Source of the DNA: Patescibacteria group bacterium
Lineage (GTDB): Bacteria > Patescibacteriota > WWE3 > UBA101185 > UBA10185
DNA: 30,919 nucleotides
Direction of reading: 5' to 3'
Assembly: GCA_022710505.1 (NCBI GenBank)
Contig: JAKLGS010000001.1
Location: 1-30,919, forward strand
Shown piece by piece: positions 8,303 to 15,397 of the stretch. Positions within the stretch are counted from its first letter, which is position 1. The number at the start of each line of letters is the position of its first letter. Below the pieces are notes generated by a model. It was not told the DNA's origin. It did no database searches and saw only the letters and a list, made by a program, of their open reading frames with translations. The position numbers were made by a program, and so were the translations under genes.

Positions 8303-8773
8303 ATGAGAAATTTTAATCAACAAGATAGGTCGGGTTCTGGAAGAGATTTCGGTCGTAGGGATTTTGGAAAAAGAGATTTCCGTGATCGTGGAGAAAGAAG
8401 AGAAATGTTTAGAGCTGTTTGTTCGGAATGTGGAAAAGATTGTGAAATTCCTTTTGAACCAAGAGATGGAAGACCGGTTTATTGCAGTGATTGTTTTGAA
8501 AAAAAGGAAGGTGGTTCAAGAGCTCCGAGAGAATCTCATGACAGGGGTCCAAGAAGACCTAATTTTGAAAGAAAAGAAGCACCAGCAATCCAAAACAACG
8601 CTCAATTACAAGAAATCAGTATTAAACTGGATAAGATATTAGCGGCTTTAACAGCTTCAAATCTGAATAAAGAGGTTGAGAAAAAAGTAGTCGTAGAAGA
8701 AAAGAAGGAACCGAAAGCTGAGAAAAAAATAGTTAAGGCAACGAAAAAGAAACCAGCGGCTTCTAAAAAATAA
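8303..8773 (+). CDS. CxxC zinc-ribbon protein with RG-rich N-terminus
   Basis: 156 residues from the ATG at 8303 (MRNFNQQDRS). An in-frame extension further upstream is rejected because a TATTAT hexamer ends 8 bases before this ATG. Residues about 1-35 are rich in Arg, Gly, Asp and Phe (repeated RDFG and RDF units), as in RNA-binding RGG-like tails. Next is a zinc ribbon CSECGKDCEIPFEPRDGRPVYCSDCF (Cys-x2-Cys ... Cys-x2-Cys; written as one motif here only by its key residues: C, C, C, C with PFEP and GRPVYC). The tail is predicted helical and ends in a very Lys/Ala-rich stretch. Short proteins of this type are common in CPR genomes. Nucleic-acid binding is a reasonable inference; no specific role is known. 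Confidence 0.8.
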   Translation: MRNFNQQDRSGSGRDFGRRDFGKRDFRDRGERREMFRAVCSECGKDCEIPFEPRDGRPVYCSDCFEKKEGGSRAPRESHDRGPRRPNFERKEAPAIQNNAQLQEISIKLDKILAALTASNLNKEVEKKVVVEEKKEPKAEKKIVKATKKKPAASKK

Positions 8774-8829
8774 TCTTATTGGATAAGGTATTTTTAATCC
8801 TCGTATTTAGAGTTTTCTATAAAGAGTAG

Positions 8830-8858
8830 TTAAGTTGCACGTGTGTTAGTGCTATAAT
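8830..8858 (+). promoter_or_regulatory. Promoter for dCMP deaminase
   Basis: A perfect -10 TATAAT at 8853-8858 lies 17 bases after a weak -35 (TTAAGT, 8830-8835). The start codon of the deaminase is about 41 bases downstream, with its own Shine-Dalgarno site. Confidence 0.55.
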
Positions 8859-8899
8859 CTCAATTAATTAAACTCAAGAAATATGTGAGAGGAGATAAA

Positions 8900-9412
8900 A
8901 TGAGTGAGAATACCGATAGACCCACATGGGATGAATTTTGGTTCCAAGTAGCTTTGATTTATTCTACCAGAGCAACTTGTGATCGGTTACGAACGGCAAC
9001 AGTGATAGTAAAAAATAACAGACAGATTGGGGCTGGTTACAACGGTTCGGTTCCAGGGGGAGATCATTGTGATGATGTTGGGCATTTTTTGATAAATAAT
9101 CATTGCGAAAGAACACTCCACGGAGAGCAAAATGCCATTATAAACTCTACAAGAGAAGGTCTTCATGGTTCGACAGCATATATTCTTGGTACCCCCTGTG
9201 TCAGGTGTTTTAAGGAGTTAGTTGCTGCAGGGGTAATTGAGATAAAATGTTTGGGAACTTATGAAAATAGTCTAGGAAAAGATTTTATCCTTGAGTTAGT
9301 GAAAGAGACCGGTGTAAAAATAGAGTTTTTTGAATTTGACCCCCGCGAATTAATTGAAAGTGAGATAAGAGCTTTGGATAGAAGGGGAGGTAGGTTGTAC
9401 AAAGAAGATTGA
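8900..9412 (+). CDS. Deoxycytidylate (dCMP) deaminase, ComEB-like
   Basis: 170 residues from the ATG at 8900, which has GAGAGGAG 5-8 bases upstream; an in-frame GTG at 8885 is rejected because it precedes that site. The cytidine/dCMP deaminase zinc signature is clear: ERTLHGEQNAII supplies the His and catalytic Glu, and GTPCVRCFKELVAAGV supplies the two Cys ligands. The segment GAGYNGSVPGGDHCDDVGH matches the dCMP deaminase subgroup, which makes dUMP for thymidylate synthesis. The closing IRALDRRGGRLYKED is duplicated at DNA level at 11075-11120. It is followed by a strong intrinsic terminator. Confidence 0.92.
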   Translation: MSENTDRPTWDEFWFQVALIYSTRATCDRLRTATVIVKNNRQIGAGYNGSVPGGDHCDDVGHFLINNHCERTLHGEQNAIINSTREGLHGSTAYILGTPCVRCFKELVAAGVIEIKCLGTYENSLGKDFILELVKETGVKIEFFEFDPRELIESEIRALDRRGGRLYKED

Positions 9413-9425
9413 GGCAAAAAAAAAC

Positions 9426-9459
9426 GCCCGAGAAATTTTTATAAACTTCTCGGGCTTTT
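9426..9459 (+). terminator. Intrinsic terminator after dCMP deaminase
   Basis: A perfect 9-bp stem GCCCGAGAA / TTCTCGGGC with a 12-base AT loop, then TTTTG. The stem is preceded by a run of A residues, so it can also end the convergent minus-strand gene at 9467. Confidence 0.9.
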
Positions 9460-9466
9460 GTAAATA

Positions 9467-9727
9467 CTATTTGGGGGTTGTACTAGTTAAGATGAAAAAC
9501 CATCTTAGAACTAATAACATTACCCCTCCTGTCAGAACGTATCTTATATACGTTCCGATTTTTTTTACTCCGATTGACCATCCGTATAACCAAAAGAATT
9601 TTCCCCAGGTTTTGTTTTCCCTGAGCTCTTCCCTTTTAGTTTCTAGCCGGTCAATTTTTTGATTCATTAGAACCCATATTATTACTGGTCCTATATAAAT
9701 CAACACCCTTCCAAGAAAAGTAAACAT
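9467..9727 (-). CDS. Small membrane protein (86 aa)
   Basis: Two hydrophobic helices: residues 2-20 (FTFLGRVLIYIGPVIIWVL) and about 63-80 (YVLTGGVMLLVLRWFFIL). Between them is a charged loop with a short coiled-coil-like stretch (NQKIDRLETKREELRENK). A good Shine-Dalgarno site (AAGGAG) precedes the ATG. It follows the SPFH gene by 16 bases on the same strand, so the two probably form an operon and may act together at the membrane. No family recognised. Confidence 0.65.
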   Translation of the reverse strand: MFTFLGRVLIYIGPVIIWVLMNQKIDRLETKREELRENKTWGKFFWLYGWSIGVKKIGTYIRYVLTGGVMLLVLRWFFILTSTTPK

Positions 9728-9743
9728 ATCATTCTCCTTGTTT

Positions 9744-10925
9744 TTACTCAGGACCGATAATGGGTGTTACGTTTCCCCAAGGATTGATAATCGTGTAAGG
9801 ATCTGACCCAATTGGAACGACAATTTTATCAGTCTCATCCCATGCTGCAGTGGCTAATTGGAGCATTAAATATTGTGCATATGTTGGGTTTTGCTTCATA
9901 ATCTCAGCTAAAGTAATTTCCCACATATGCTTACTTTGTACTTCAATTTTTGAAGCTTCCAAATTTGTTTGGCTAATTTCAATTTGAAGCTGTGCTTTAA
10001 GAAGCTCGTTTGATTTTTCTGCGTCAATAAGTTCCTTACGAGCTTTCTCAGCTTTTGCTTGAAGCCCTAATGTTATTGCTTCTTGCTCAGCTGTTTCTTG
10101 AATGGATCCTTGTTTGACTCTAATGGAGGCTTGTTCAACTGCAAGTAGTCTTTCTCCTTCAGCAAGTGCTTGTTCCTTCTTTTGAAGTTCCAGCTGAGTG
10201 TCGAACTTGGCTTGAGTAATAGCGTCAAGTTTTGCTGCTACTTCTTTACCAATTAAAATATTTGGAACCACAACGTTTTCCACTTTTAGCCCGCCGTAAT
10301 TTGCCGCTAAAGTGCTAACCGATTCGTCGATACAGGCTCGCAGACTGTCGCGATTAGATCCTACCACAGCCTCTTCGAATGTCCTGTCACCTACGCAGCT
10401 TTTCATTGCTTGTTGTGCTAATTGTTGCATTAGCCCTGCCTCGTCAATCACATACAGCTGCTCGTTCGAGTTGTTTGGGTTAGTTTCAGTATGATATTTA
10501 CCGGCTAAAACACTGTTTCTCAGAAAATATGTTTTATAGCCTACCCAATATTGACCGCCGTTATACTGATAGTAGGTGGTTTTTCCTGATTCAGGCCCTA
10601 CTAAATCGGATAAACCCGGTCTTTGAACGGTTCCGCAAACTACAAATCCAAGTCTTTGTGAATCTTTTGTAAGCACTTCTGGATCAACCGAGCACCAGGC
10701 GAGCTGACTTATGTCAATTTCGTGAAGATCCGCCCAAAGCTTTCCATTAGAATGAATTCCTGGCGGAAGTACGCGTGTGACATTTCCTGCCACAGTTTCC
10801 ACCCCGATTGATTGATCTCCAATAGAGGTCCAGTAATAGCCGAGGAATGTAAATCTTCCTACAATTCCCACGATTACTAGAACAATCGCAGCTACAGCTG
10901 CCCAAACCCACCATTTTATTTTCAT
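9744..10925 (-). CDS. SPFH / Band 7 (stomatin-prohibitin-like) membrane protein
   Basis: 393 residues. An N-terminal membrane helix (about 4-25, WWVWAAVAAIVLVIVGIVG) is followed by the SPFH start (SIGDQSIGVETVAGNVTRVLPPGIH), with the typical 'VLPPGIH' turn. The SPFH core continues through EVLTKDSQRLGFVVCGTVQ, RACIDESVSTLAANYGGLKVENVVVPNI. A long Ala/Glu/Lys-rich coiled coil (about 235-335, with KKEQALAEGERLLAVEQ) comes next, and a short conserved-looking tail. Such proteins form ring scaffolds on membranes. The ATG is preceded by AAGGAG. The promoter (10989-11017) shares a 15-base -35 region with that of the gene at 17170-17445. It heads a two-gene operon with the small membrane protein at 9467. 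Confidence 0.85.
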   Translation of the reverse strand: MKIKWWVWAAVAAIVLVIVGIVGRFTFLGYYWTSIGDQSIGVETVAGNVTRVLPPGIHSNGKLWADLHEIDISQLAWCSVDPEVLTKDSQRLGFVVCGTVQRPGLSDLVGPESGKTTYYQYNGGQYWVGYKTYFLRNSVLAGKYHTETNPNNSNEQLYVIDEAGLMQQLAQQAMKSCVGDRTFEEAVVGSNRDSLRACIDESVSTLAANYGGLKVENVVVPNILIGKEVAAKLDAITQAKFDTQLELQKKEQALAEGERLLAVEQASIRVKQGSIQETAEQEAITLGLQAKAEKARKELIDAEKSNELLKAQLQIEISQTNLEASKIEVQSKHMWEITLAEIMKQNPTYAQYLMLQLATAAWDETDKIVVPIGSDPYTIINPWGNVTPIIGPE

Positions 10926-10988
10926 TTTTCTCCTTGTCTATTTTTGATTTTCCCTATAATTTTCTAGGGTTAAGTTTTTCTGAACGAC

Positions 10989-11017
10989 ATGCTACTATGA
11001 ATTTGTTTGTTAGTCAA
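10989..11017 (-). promoter_or_regulatory. Promoter of the SPFH operon
   Basis: On the minus strand: -35 TTGACT (11012-11017), 17-base spacer, -10 TAGCAT (10989-10994). The -35 sits in a 15-base block (11013-11027 on the plus strand, GTCAAATACTACAGG) that recurs exactly at 17506-17520, again at a minus-strand -35. Confidence 0.55.
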
Positions 11018-11074
11018 ATACTACAGGGTGTTATTTTTAACCTACATAATAATGATTTTGACTTAATTAGGATT

Positions 11075-11131
11075 GAGATACGAGCTTTGGAGAGGAGGGG
11101 AGGTAGGTTGTACAAAGAAGAAGTGAGGTGA
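11075..11131 (+). pseudogene. Duplicated 3' fragment of the dCMP deaminase gene
   Basis: Positions 11075-11120 match 9362-9407 at 43 of 46 bases, the 3' end of the dCMP deaminase gene in the same orientation. The translation keeps the frame: IRALERRGGRLYKE, then a different end (EVR, stop at 11129-11131). There is no upstream catalytic domain, only AT-rich sequence and the SPFH promoter, so this is a remnant of a second copy or of a recombination event. A strong hairpin terminator follows it, as it does the intact gene. Confidence 0.75.
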
Positions 11132-11142
11132 TGAAAAAACTT

Positions 11143-11178
11143 AAGGGCTAGTTGAATTTTTTTATTCATCCAGCCCTT
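11143..11178. terminator. Intrinsic terminator
   Basis: The stem AAGGGCT / AGCCCTT extends inward with two mismatches to about 15 bp, around a T-rich loop. It lies between the deaminase remnant (+) and the convergent small gene at 11199 (-) and can serve both. Confidence 0.7.
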
Positions 11179-11198
11179 ATTATTCAGTTTTATTGGAT

Positions 11199-11390
11199 TT
11201 ATTCCTCGTAAAGTATAAAAATTACTATCCAAGGTCCGCGAACAGCAGTTTTAAAATCTAATATTTTCAATTTTTCCCCCATTTTTTGAAACCACAGGTT
11301 CATTTCCTCTTCAACGATTTGGTTCTGGGTACCCTCTTCATTCACGCCGTCGATACCCAAAAATACACTGAAAGTTTTCACTCGTTTCAT
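11199..11390 (-). CDS. Small protein (63 aa), Cse60-like, paralogue of 8044-8208
   Basis: Starts with ATG after AAGGAG (7-base spacing). The 63 residues read as a beta-strand start (MKRVKTFSVFLGIDG), a helix (QIVEEEMNLWFQKMGEKLKI), then a beta-strand end (WIVIFILYEE). The pattern VE(E/D)-x-WF-x-(8)-hydrophobic end is shared with the 54-residue protein at 8044-8208. Size and layout recall Cse60-type small proteins, function unknown. It lies 21 bases downstream of the QueC-like gene on the same strand, with its own ribosome site; the pair probably forms an operon ended by the hairpin at 11143-11178. Confidence 0.65.
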   Translation of the reverse strand: MKRVKTFSVFLGIDGVNEEGTQNQIVEEEMNLWFQKMGEKLKILDFKTAVRGPWIVIFILYEE

Positions 11391-11411
11391 TTATTTCTCC
11401 TTCTTCAATTA

Positions 11412-12560
11412 TCAATTATTTAGATTATCCCATACATCGATAGCTTTATCTAGACTCGAGTAAAAATCTTGTCCTATAATATCTGAAACCCCATCTTTTT
11501 TTGCTTTTAACCATTCTTTGGTGTCTTTGAGGAAAAAAATGACTTCTTCTGCAGGATAGTTTAGATTATTCAAAGCCATTGCTATTCTTACTATTCTGCA
11601 TTTTATACATGACCCGCACTGAGATGGGTTTTGAAGTATAAAATTTGGTGTCTTTTCTAGCCACTTTTTTCTCAAGTTCTTTCTTGCAAAAGGAGGAGAG
11701 AAGCAATTTGAAATCGTTGGAACTGATCGTGGCCAATATTTTATCAAGTCAGCTAAACATTCGACATCGTCGGCATCTTCCCACTCGACTTTTATCGGAC
11801 TACCAATCAGTTCTTCGATTTTTTTGTTATAAAGTTTCCATGACGATTCGGTCTCAGTAAATTGATAATTTTGATCTTGTTTCCCCATGTTACCTTCAAT
11901 AACTATCCTTGAAGCACCAAATTCCAGTGCAATTGGAATTATCAAGGAGGTTATAAACATGTCTCTCGATCTCATAACTGACTTACCTGAAATTCTGCTA
12001 CCATTTTTCAGTTTAACAATTTTCAGTTGCGGAAAATCACGAAGCGTTTTTCTTTGTGCCAGAGTATCTTTTTCTTCTTGTGCGGATACGCTTCTATTTA
12101 TACCTGCAATATGAACGGCTAGAACGTTATCTATTCCCAAAGATTTGGTCATTCTCCATACGTTCCATAAAGAATCTTTACCTCCAGAGAATGCTACCAC
12201 GGCTTTTCTGTCAGTTAGTTTGTACTCTAGCAGATTTGGTGTGGTTTCTTGCTCAATATCAAAATACTTAATCTTTGGGATAGCTCTTTTATTGAATGCG
12301 TACATCGCTTGTACAATCTCAAATACCTCTGGAATCAGAAGAAAATTTATCCTAATAACATTTGGAAAAGAATTTGCGACAAGATGCATCAGACCGAAAT
12401 TCTTAAATAAGCTTCTAGAAAGAGTGTTATTAGGGTATTCAATGTAAGCAACATCAAGATTGTTACTGGGTTTTACAATACTTAATGATTGTGTTTCATC
12501 ATCGTCAACCATTCTCAACGAATACTCATTAGATAGTATCGTTACCTCTTTATTTTCCAT
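11412..12560 (-). CDS. QueC-like PP-loop ATPase, role unknown
   Basis: 382 residues. Residues 1-115 are an unassigned N-terminal region. The PP-loop SGGKDS (125-130) starts an adenine-nucleotide alpha-hydrolase fold with LGIDNVLAVHIAGIN and the helical/strand pattern of 7-cyano-7-deazaguanine synthase (QueC). Four cysteines (Cys286, Cys315, Cys318, Cys321; CGSCIKC) match QueC's zinc site. QueC is usually about 220-230 residues, so this is a longer, divergent member. No other queuosine or deazapurine genes are in the window, so tRNA or DNA modification is only one possibility; QueC-like enzymes also occur in defence systems, but no partner genes are present. It has a good Shine-Dalgarno site (AAGGAG). 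Confidence 0.75.
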   Translation of the reverse strand: MENKEVTILSNEYSLRMVDDDETQSLSIVKPSNNLDVAYIEYPNNTLSRSLFKNFGLMHLVANSFPNVIRINFLLIPEVFEIVQAMYAFNKRAIPKIKYFDIEQETTPNLLEYKLTDRKAVVAFSGGKDSLWNVWRMTKSLGIDNVLAVHIAGINRSVSAQEEKDTLAQRKTLRDFPQLKIVKLKNGSRISGKSVMRSRDMFITSLIIPIALEFGASRIVIEGNMGKQDQNYQFTETESSWKLYNKKIEELIGSPIKVEWEDADDVECLADLIKYWPRSVPTISNCFSPPFARKNLRKKWLEKTPNFILQNPSQCGSCIKCRIVRIAMALNNLNYPAEEVIFFLKDTKEWLKAKKDGVSDIIGQDFYSSLDKAIDVWDNLNN

Positions 12561-12592
12561 TTTCTCTCCTTTATATTTAATTTTTTTTATTA

Positions 12593-13117
12593 TTGTTCAC
12601 GATTTTACTTTTAAAGGGTTGTTATGTCAAAAGTAACAGAATTGAATATTTTCTAAACCACGAAGAGGGCACTTGCATAAAACCCTATAGTGTTGCCAAA
12701 AAGAACGAATTGGCGTACCTAGAAAGTTCCAAGTACGTAAGGGAGCTGTTACCTCTCGAATACGGCGAGACGGTGGACGGGGGCCAGGAATATTGGACTC
12801 CTGTAATTTCCGATCGGAGCGAGGGTCTTTTGGAAGATTTGCGTCTCACTCCTTTCGTTAGGCAGCTCAAAGAAACCTCTCCGTTCATCGAAATTGTAAT
12901 GATGGAACTCTCAGGAGAGGCGAACAACGAGGGTTCGTTTTCAATTGAGAGTAGTAAGCCTTTGCAGCTTCCTTCTCCAAACCTCCAGATTTTAGAGAAG
13001 GAGTTCGGTTGCGAAGTCTACATAGAGGGGAAAAAGTTAACTGTCTGCTTTAAAAATTTGGAAAGGGATTACCGAGAGGTGATTGCCTTCAAAGCAGGGG
13101 TTATCCTTATGTCATAA
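12593..13117 (+). CDS. Unknown protein A, possibly frameshifted at its start
   Basis: The open frame encodes up to 174 residues, but its first codon here is TTG with no ribosome site. A better start, ATG at 12624 with AAAGGG upstream, is in another frame and stops after 10 codons (MSKVTELNIF). One extra base in the T-run near 12650 would join that start to the long frame (NHEEGTCIKPY and on), so this is either a disrupted start, a sequencing error or a leader peptide. The protein has no signal peptide or membrane helix. A segment FIEIVMMELSG and a later QILEKEFGCEVYIEGKKLTV loosely match the gene at 14455 (FIEVIVDHLEG; KFLESYSPPWVDFFVDTVEV). Both genes end in near-identical terminators. Function unknown. 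Confidence 0.55.
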   Translation: MFTILLLKGCYVKSNRIEYFLNHEEGTCIKPYSVAKKNELAYLESSKYVRELLPLEYGETVDGGQEYWTPVISDRSEGLLEDLRLTPFVRQLKETSPFIEIVMMELSGEANNEGSFSIESSKPLQLPSPNLQILEKEFGCEVYIEGKKLTVCFKNLERDYREVIAFKAGVILMS

Positions 13118-13132
13118 AATGCATGTTAAGAT

Positions 13133-13175
13133 GGGACCCAACACATATAAATTTTATGTAGCGGGTCCTTTTTTT
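13133..13175 (+). terminator. Terminator hairpin, copy 1 of a shared type
   Basis: GGGACCC ... GGGTCC around an inner ACATA/TATGT stem, then a run of seven T. The same stem-loop, with a few changes in the loop, recurs at 15154-15189 after the other unknown gene of this region. Confidence 0.85.
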
Positions 13176-13230
13176 GTTTTTCTGATAACATAATTACAAA
13201 ATATTTGTAATTTGATAATATTAGTTATGT

Positions 13231-13329
13231 ATGCATAAAAGAATTTGCAATCTCGTGAATAGAATTAATTTTGGTAGGAGATTTGTGATAATATTTTTTC
13301 TACTTTTTTTCACTTACGCAATTATCTAA
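13231..13329 (+). CDS. Possible 32-aa membrane peptide
   Basis: An ATG ORF of 32 codons: a basic start (MHKRICNLVNRINFGRRF) followed by a hydrophobic end (VIIFFLLFFTYAII). Such a pattern can be a single-span peptide, but in AT-rich DNA it may arise by chance, and there is no clear ribosome site. This is otherwise the only thing seen in the gap 13176-13342. Confidence 0.2.
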   Translation: MHKRICNLVNRINFGRRFVIIFFLLFFTYAII

Positions 13330-13342
13330 TCACCGTAATAAC

Positions 13343-14308
13343 TTAATCAATCTCGAACTCAATCTTCTCACTTTTTGCACTCGTGCCGTACTTGTCGTAT
13401 GCTTTAGCATAAAATTCGTAATCACCGTCGTCACTTCTGAATAAATATATGTAGTTATCGTTGTAATTTATTGAGTCTCCCTTATAACAGACTTTGACTT
13501 CTTCTAATCCTTTTTTCATCCTTACGTCGTAAAGATATTTATCTCCAGCCATTATAAAAATGTATCCTTCAGAAAATCCGCAAGATGACTTTGTCGTATC
13601 AAATTTTTTGTAATGTCTGTAAGTGTATCCAATGTCATTGTCATCGTATTTATCCTCTAGATAGTCAGAAGCAATGTTTATCCCTCTATCACCTTCTCCA
13701 GGATCCCATCCCTCTGTATCTTTATCATAAAGTGCTCGGTATTGAACAGTTTTTTCTTTTTCCCCATTTATATAGAATTCTACATAAGATATTCCACCAA
13801 TATTATCCTCTGCGGTTAGCGATAGATTTATGGGGTCATCCTCCGAAAATGTTCTGTCTTTGTATCCCCAAGATGTTAGTTTTATTGACGGCTTATCATT
13901 ATTTTCAGGAATTGCTTTTTCTGGTTCAGATACCTTTTCTTCGATTATGGGAGTCTCTTTATTAACAGTTATATCCGGTTGATTTTTTACGGTTGTTTCA
14001 GTAGTACTTGGTTTGGTGGTTTCTGTGCTATTCGATTGTGAAAGGAGTGTACCGAAGGCATTTTGTGAATTTGATGCTTCATCTAAATTTTCTATAATCT
14101 CTTTATTTTTACCCATGTTTACTAATTTTTTTGTTTTATCGAAAATTAAAAATTTGTAGGTAAAAAATCCTAATGTTATAAAAAATACAAGTCCTAAGAA
14201 TAGTGATAGCCATTTGAAATTCGTGGCTTTACGGGGTTTTTCTGGTTCAACAGTGTTATTAGTATCAATGATGTCTGTCGTTTTGTTAGTAATATCGATA
14301 TTATCCAT
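13343..14308 (-). CDS. Membrane-anchored protein with extracytoplasmic Ig-like domain
   Basis: Start placed at the ATG at 14308 (MDNIDITNK), because a perfect TATAAT (14316-14321, minus strand) ends 7 bases before it; this implies a leaderless mRNA. The 321 residues have a short cytosolic part, one membrane helix (WLSLFLGLVFFITLGFFTYK), a Thr/Ser/Glu/Pro-rich linker (about 80-150) and a C-terminal beta domain. That domain (SIKLTSWGYKDRTFSEDD, ISYVEFYINGEKEKTV, DGDYEFYAKAYDKYG) looks like the bacterial Ig-like 'obstacle' type seen in surface proteins. One insertion between strands is Asp/Tyr-rich. Surface role, partner unknown. Confidence 0.7.
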   Translation of the reverse strand: MDNIDITNKTTDIIDTNNTVEPEKPRKATNFKWLSLFLGLVFFITLGFFTYKFLIFDKTKKLVNMGKNKEIIENLDEASNSQNAFGTLLSQSNSTETTKPSTTETTVKNQPDITVNKETPIIEEKVSEPEKAIPENNDKPSIKLTSWGYKDRTFSEDDPINLSLTAEDNIGGISYVEFYINGEKEKTVQYRALYDKDTEGWDPGEGDRGINIASDYLEDKYDDNDIGYTYRHYKKFDTTKSSCGFSEGYIFIMAGDKYLYDVRMKKGLEEVKVCYKGDSINYNDNYIYLFRSDDGDYEFYAKAYDKYGTSAKSEKIEFEID

Positions 14309-14327
14309 TTTATTTATTATACAACTT

Positions 14328-14347
14328 ACCAACCGTAGTGGGTTGGT
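14328..14347. promoter_or_regulatory. Inverted repeat, operator candidate
   Basis: ACCAACC and GGTTGGT separated by 6 bases, just upstream of the -10 box (14316-14321) of the minus-strand gene and in the divergent spacer with the plus-strand gene at 14455. Placement fits a repressor or activator site. Confidence 0.35.
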
Positions 14348-14454
14348 TGTACGGATTCACTAGTTGCAATAGAACCCATAGTGTGTTATTATTTTGCTAA
14401 ATACTTAATCACTCTTCAAAATAAAGAGTGTCCAAAGGATCACCAAGAGGAAAA

Positions 14455-15132
14455 ATGGAAAGAAACAAAGAAGATTTTGAAAATTTTTGTCAATTTGTCT
14501 GCGAATACAGGGAAGAGATGACCAAAATTCTGGTTCTACAGAACGGGGGAGTTGTTGTCACCGGAATAATTTCATGTGTCGAAAAACTAAAGCCTGCAGT
14601 AATTAAGGCTTTAGAAAAGGCGCGCAAAGAATATCTTATGGGCTATAGTTATCAAGGCAATAAGATTGCATTCTGGCGCACCGGTGAAGAGGGGACTTTT
14701 GATCCTTATACAGAGGAGGGTATTATGGATTTTAGAGATCCTCCGGACGAAGATTTTTTAGATGAGGTACAACGTGCCTTGTCGCAGTCCCAATTTATCG
14801 AGGTAATTGTGGACCACCTAGAGGGTTACAGTATCCCAGATAAACTTACCATAAAGGTGGGAAATACACCAGGAGAGCCCCCTTTCATAAAAAATAAGGA
14901 GGTTTGGATGGTGAGTGTATCTCCTAAGGGGGTAATTTATAATCTTGATACACCCTTTATAGGAGATCTGAGAGGAGATTTGAATAGTGCCTCTCTTAAG
15001 TTTCTAGAGTCTTACTCACCACCTTGGGTTGACTTTTTCGTCGATACCGTCGAAGTGAGCATACCGGAATGTCCCTCCGCGATGCTTTTCGAAATGGCGG
15101 GTAAAACTGCCAGGATATTCATGGGCTGTTAG
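14455..15132 (+). CDS. Unknown protein B (225 aa)
   Basis: Start at the ATG at 14455 (MERNKEDFENF), preceded by AGAGG; an in-frame GTG at 14428 lies before that ribosome site and is not preferred. A 7-bp hairpin (CACTCTT / AAGAGTG, 14410-14430) sits in the leader. No signal peptide, membrane helix or known domain. The protein is acidic and mixed alpha/beta, with ALEKARKEYLMGYSYQGN, FIEVIVDHLEG and a C-terminal SAMLFEMAGKTARIFMGC. It has weak similarity to the gene at 12593 and shares its terminator type, so the two may be diverged paralogues. Confidence 0.6.
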   Translation: MERNKEDFENFCQFVCEYREEMTKILVLQNGGVVVTGIISCVEKLKPAVIKALEKARKEYLMGYSYQGNKIAFWRTGEEGTFDPYTEEGIMDFRDPPDEDFLDEVQRALSQSQFIEVIVDHLEGYSIPDKLTIKVGNTPGEPPFIKNKEVWMVSVSPKGVIYNLDTPFIGDLRGDLNSASLKFLESYSPPWVDFFVDTVEVSIPECPSAMLFEMAGKTARIFMGC

Positions 15133-15153
15133 TAGAAAATTTTTTTCAAAAAT

Positions 15154-15197
15154 GGGACCCAATACATATTTATTTTATGTAAAGGGTCCTTATTTTT
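15154..15197 (+). terminator. Terminator hairpin, copy 2 of a shared type
   Basis: GGGACCC ... GGGTCC with inner ACATA / TATGT, then a T-rich run. Nearly the same as 13133-13168, including most loop bases. Confidence 0.85.
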
Positions 15198-15397
15198 TTA
15201 ATTTAAAAATAAAATTACTAAATATTTTTATAAAAATTTAGAAGATGCATATTATTTAAGGTAAAAAAAGGTTATTTTTAAGATTACTGACGAGATTGGA
15301 TAGTTAATAAGAAAGGATCAGTTCATACCTTATTTCCAACCAGAATTTTATTACCAAGAAATATTGAAAAAGCTAGAACATAACTTATACTAATTTT

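Noticed and set aside
11412..12560. Qat-type anti-phage system around the QueC-like gene
   Set aside because: No ATPase, QatB-like or TatD-like partner genes are adjacent.
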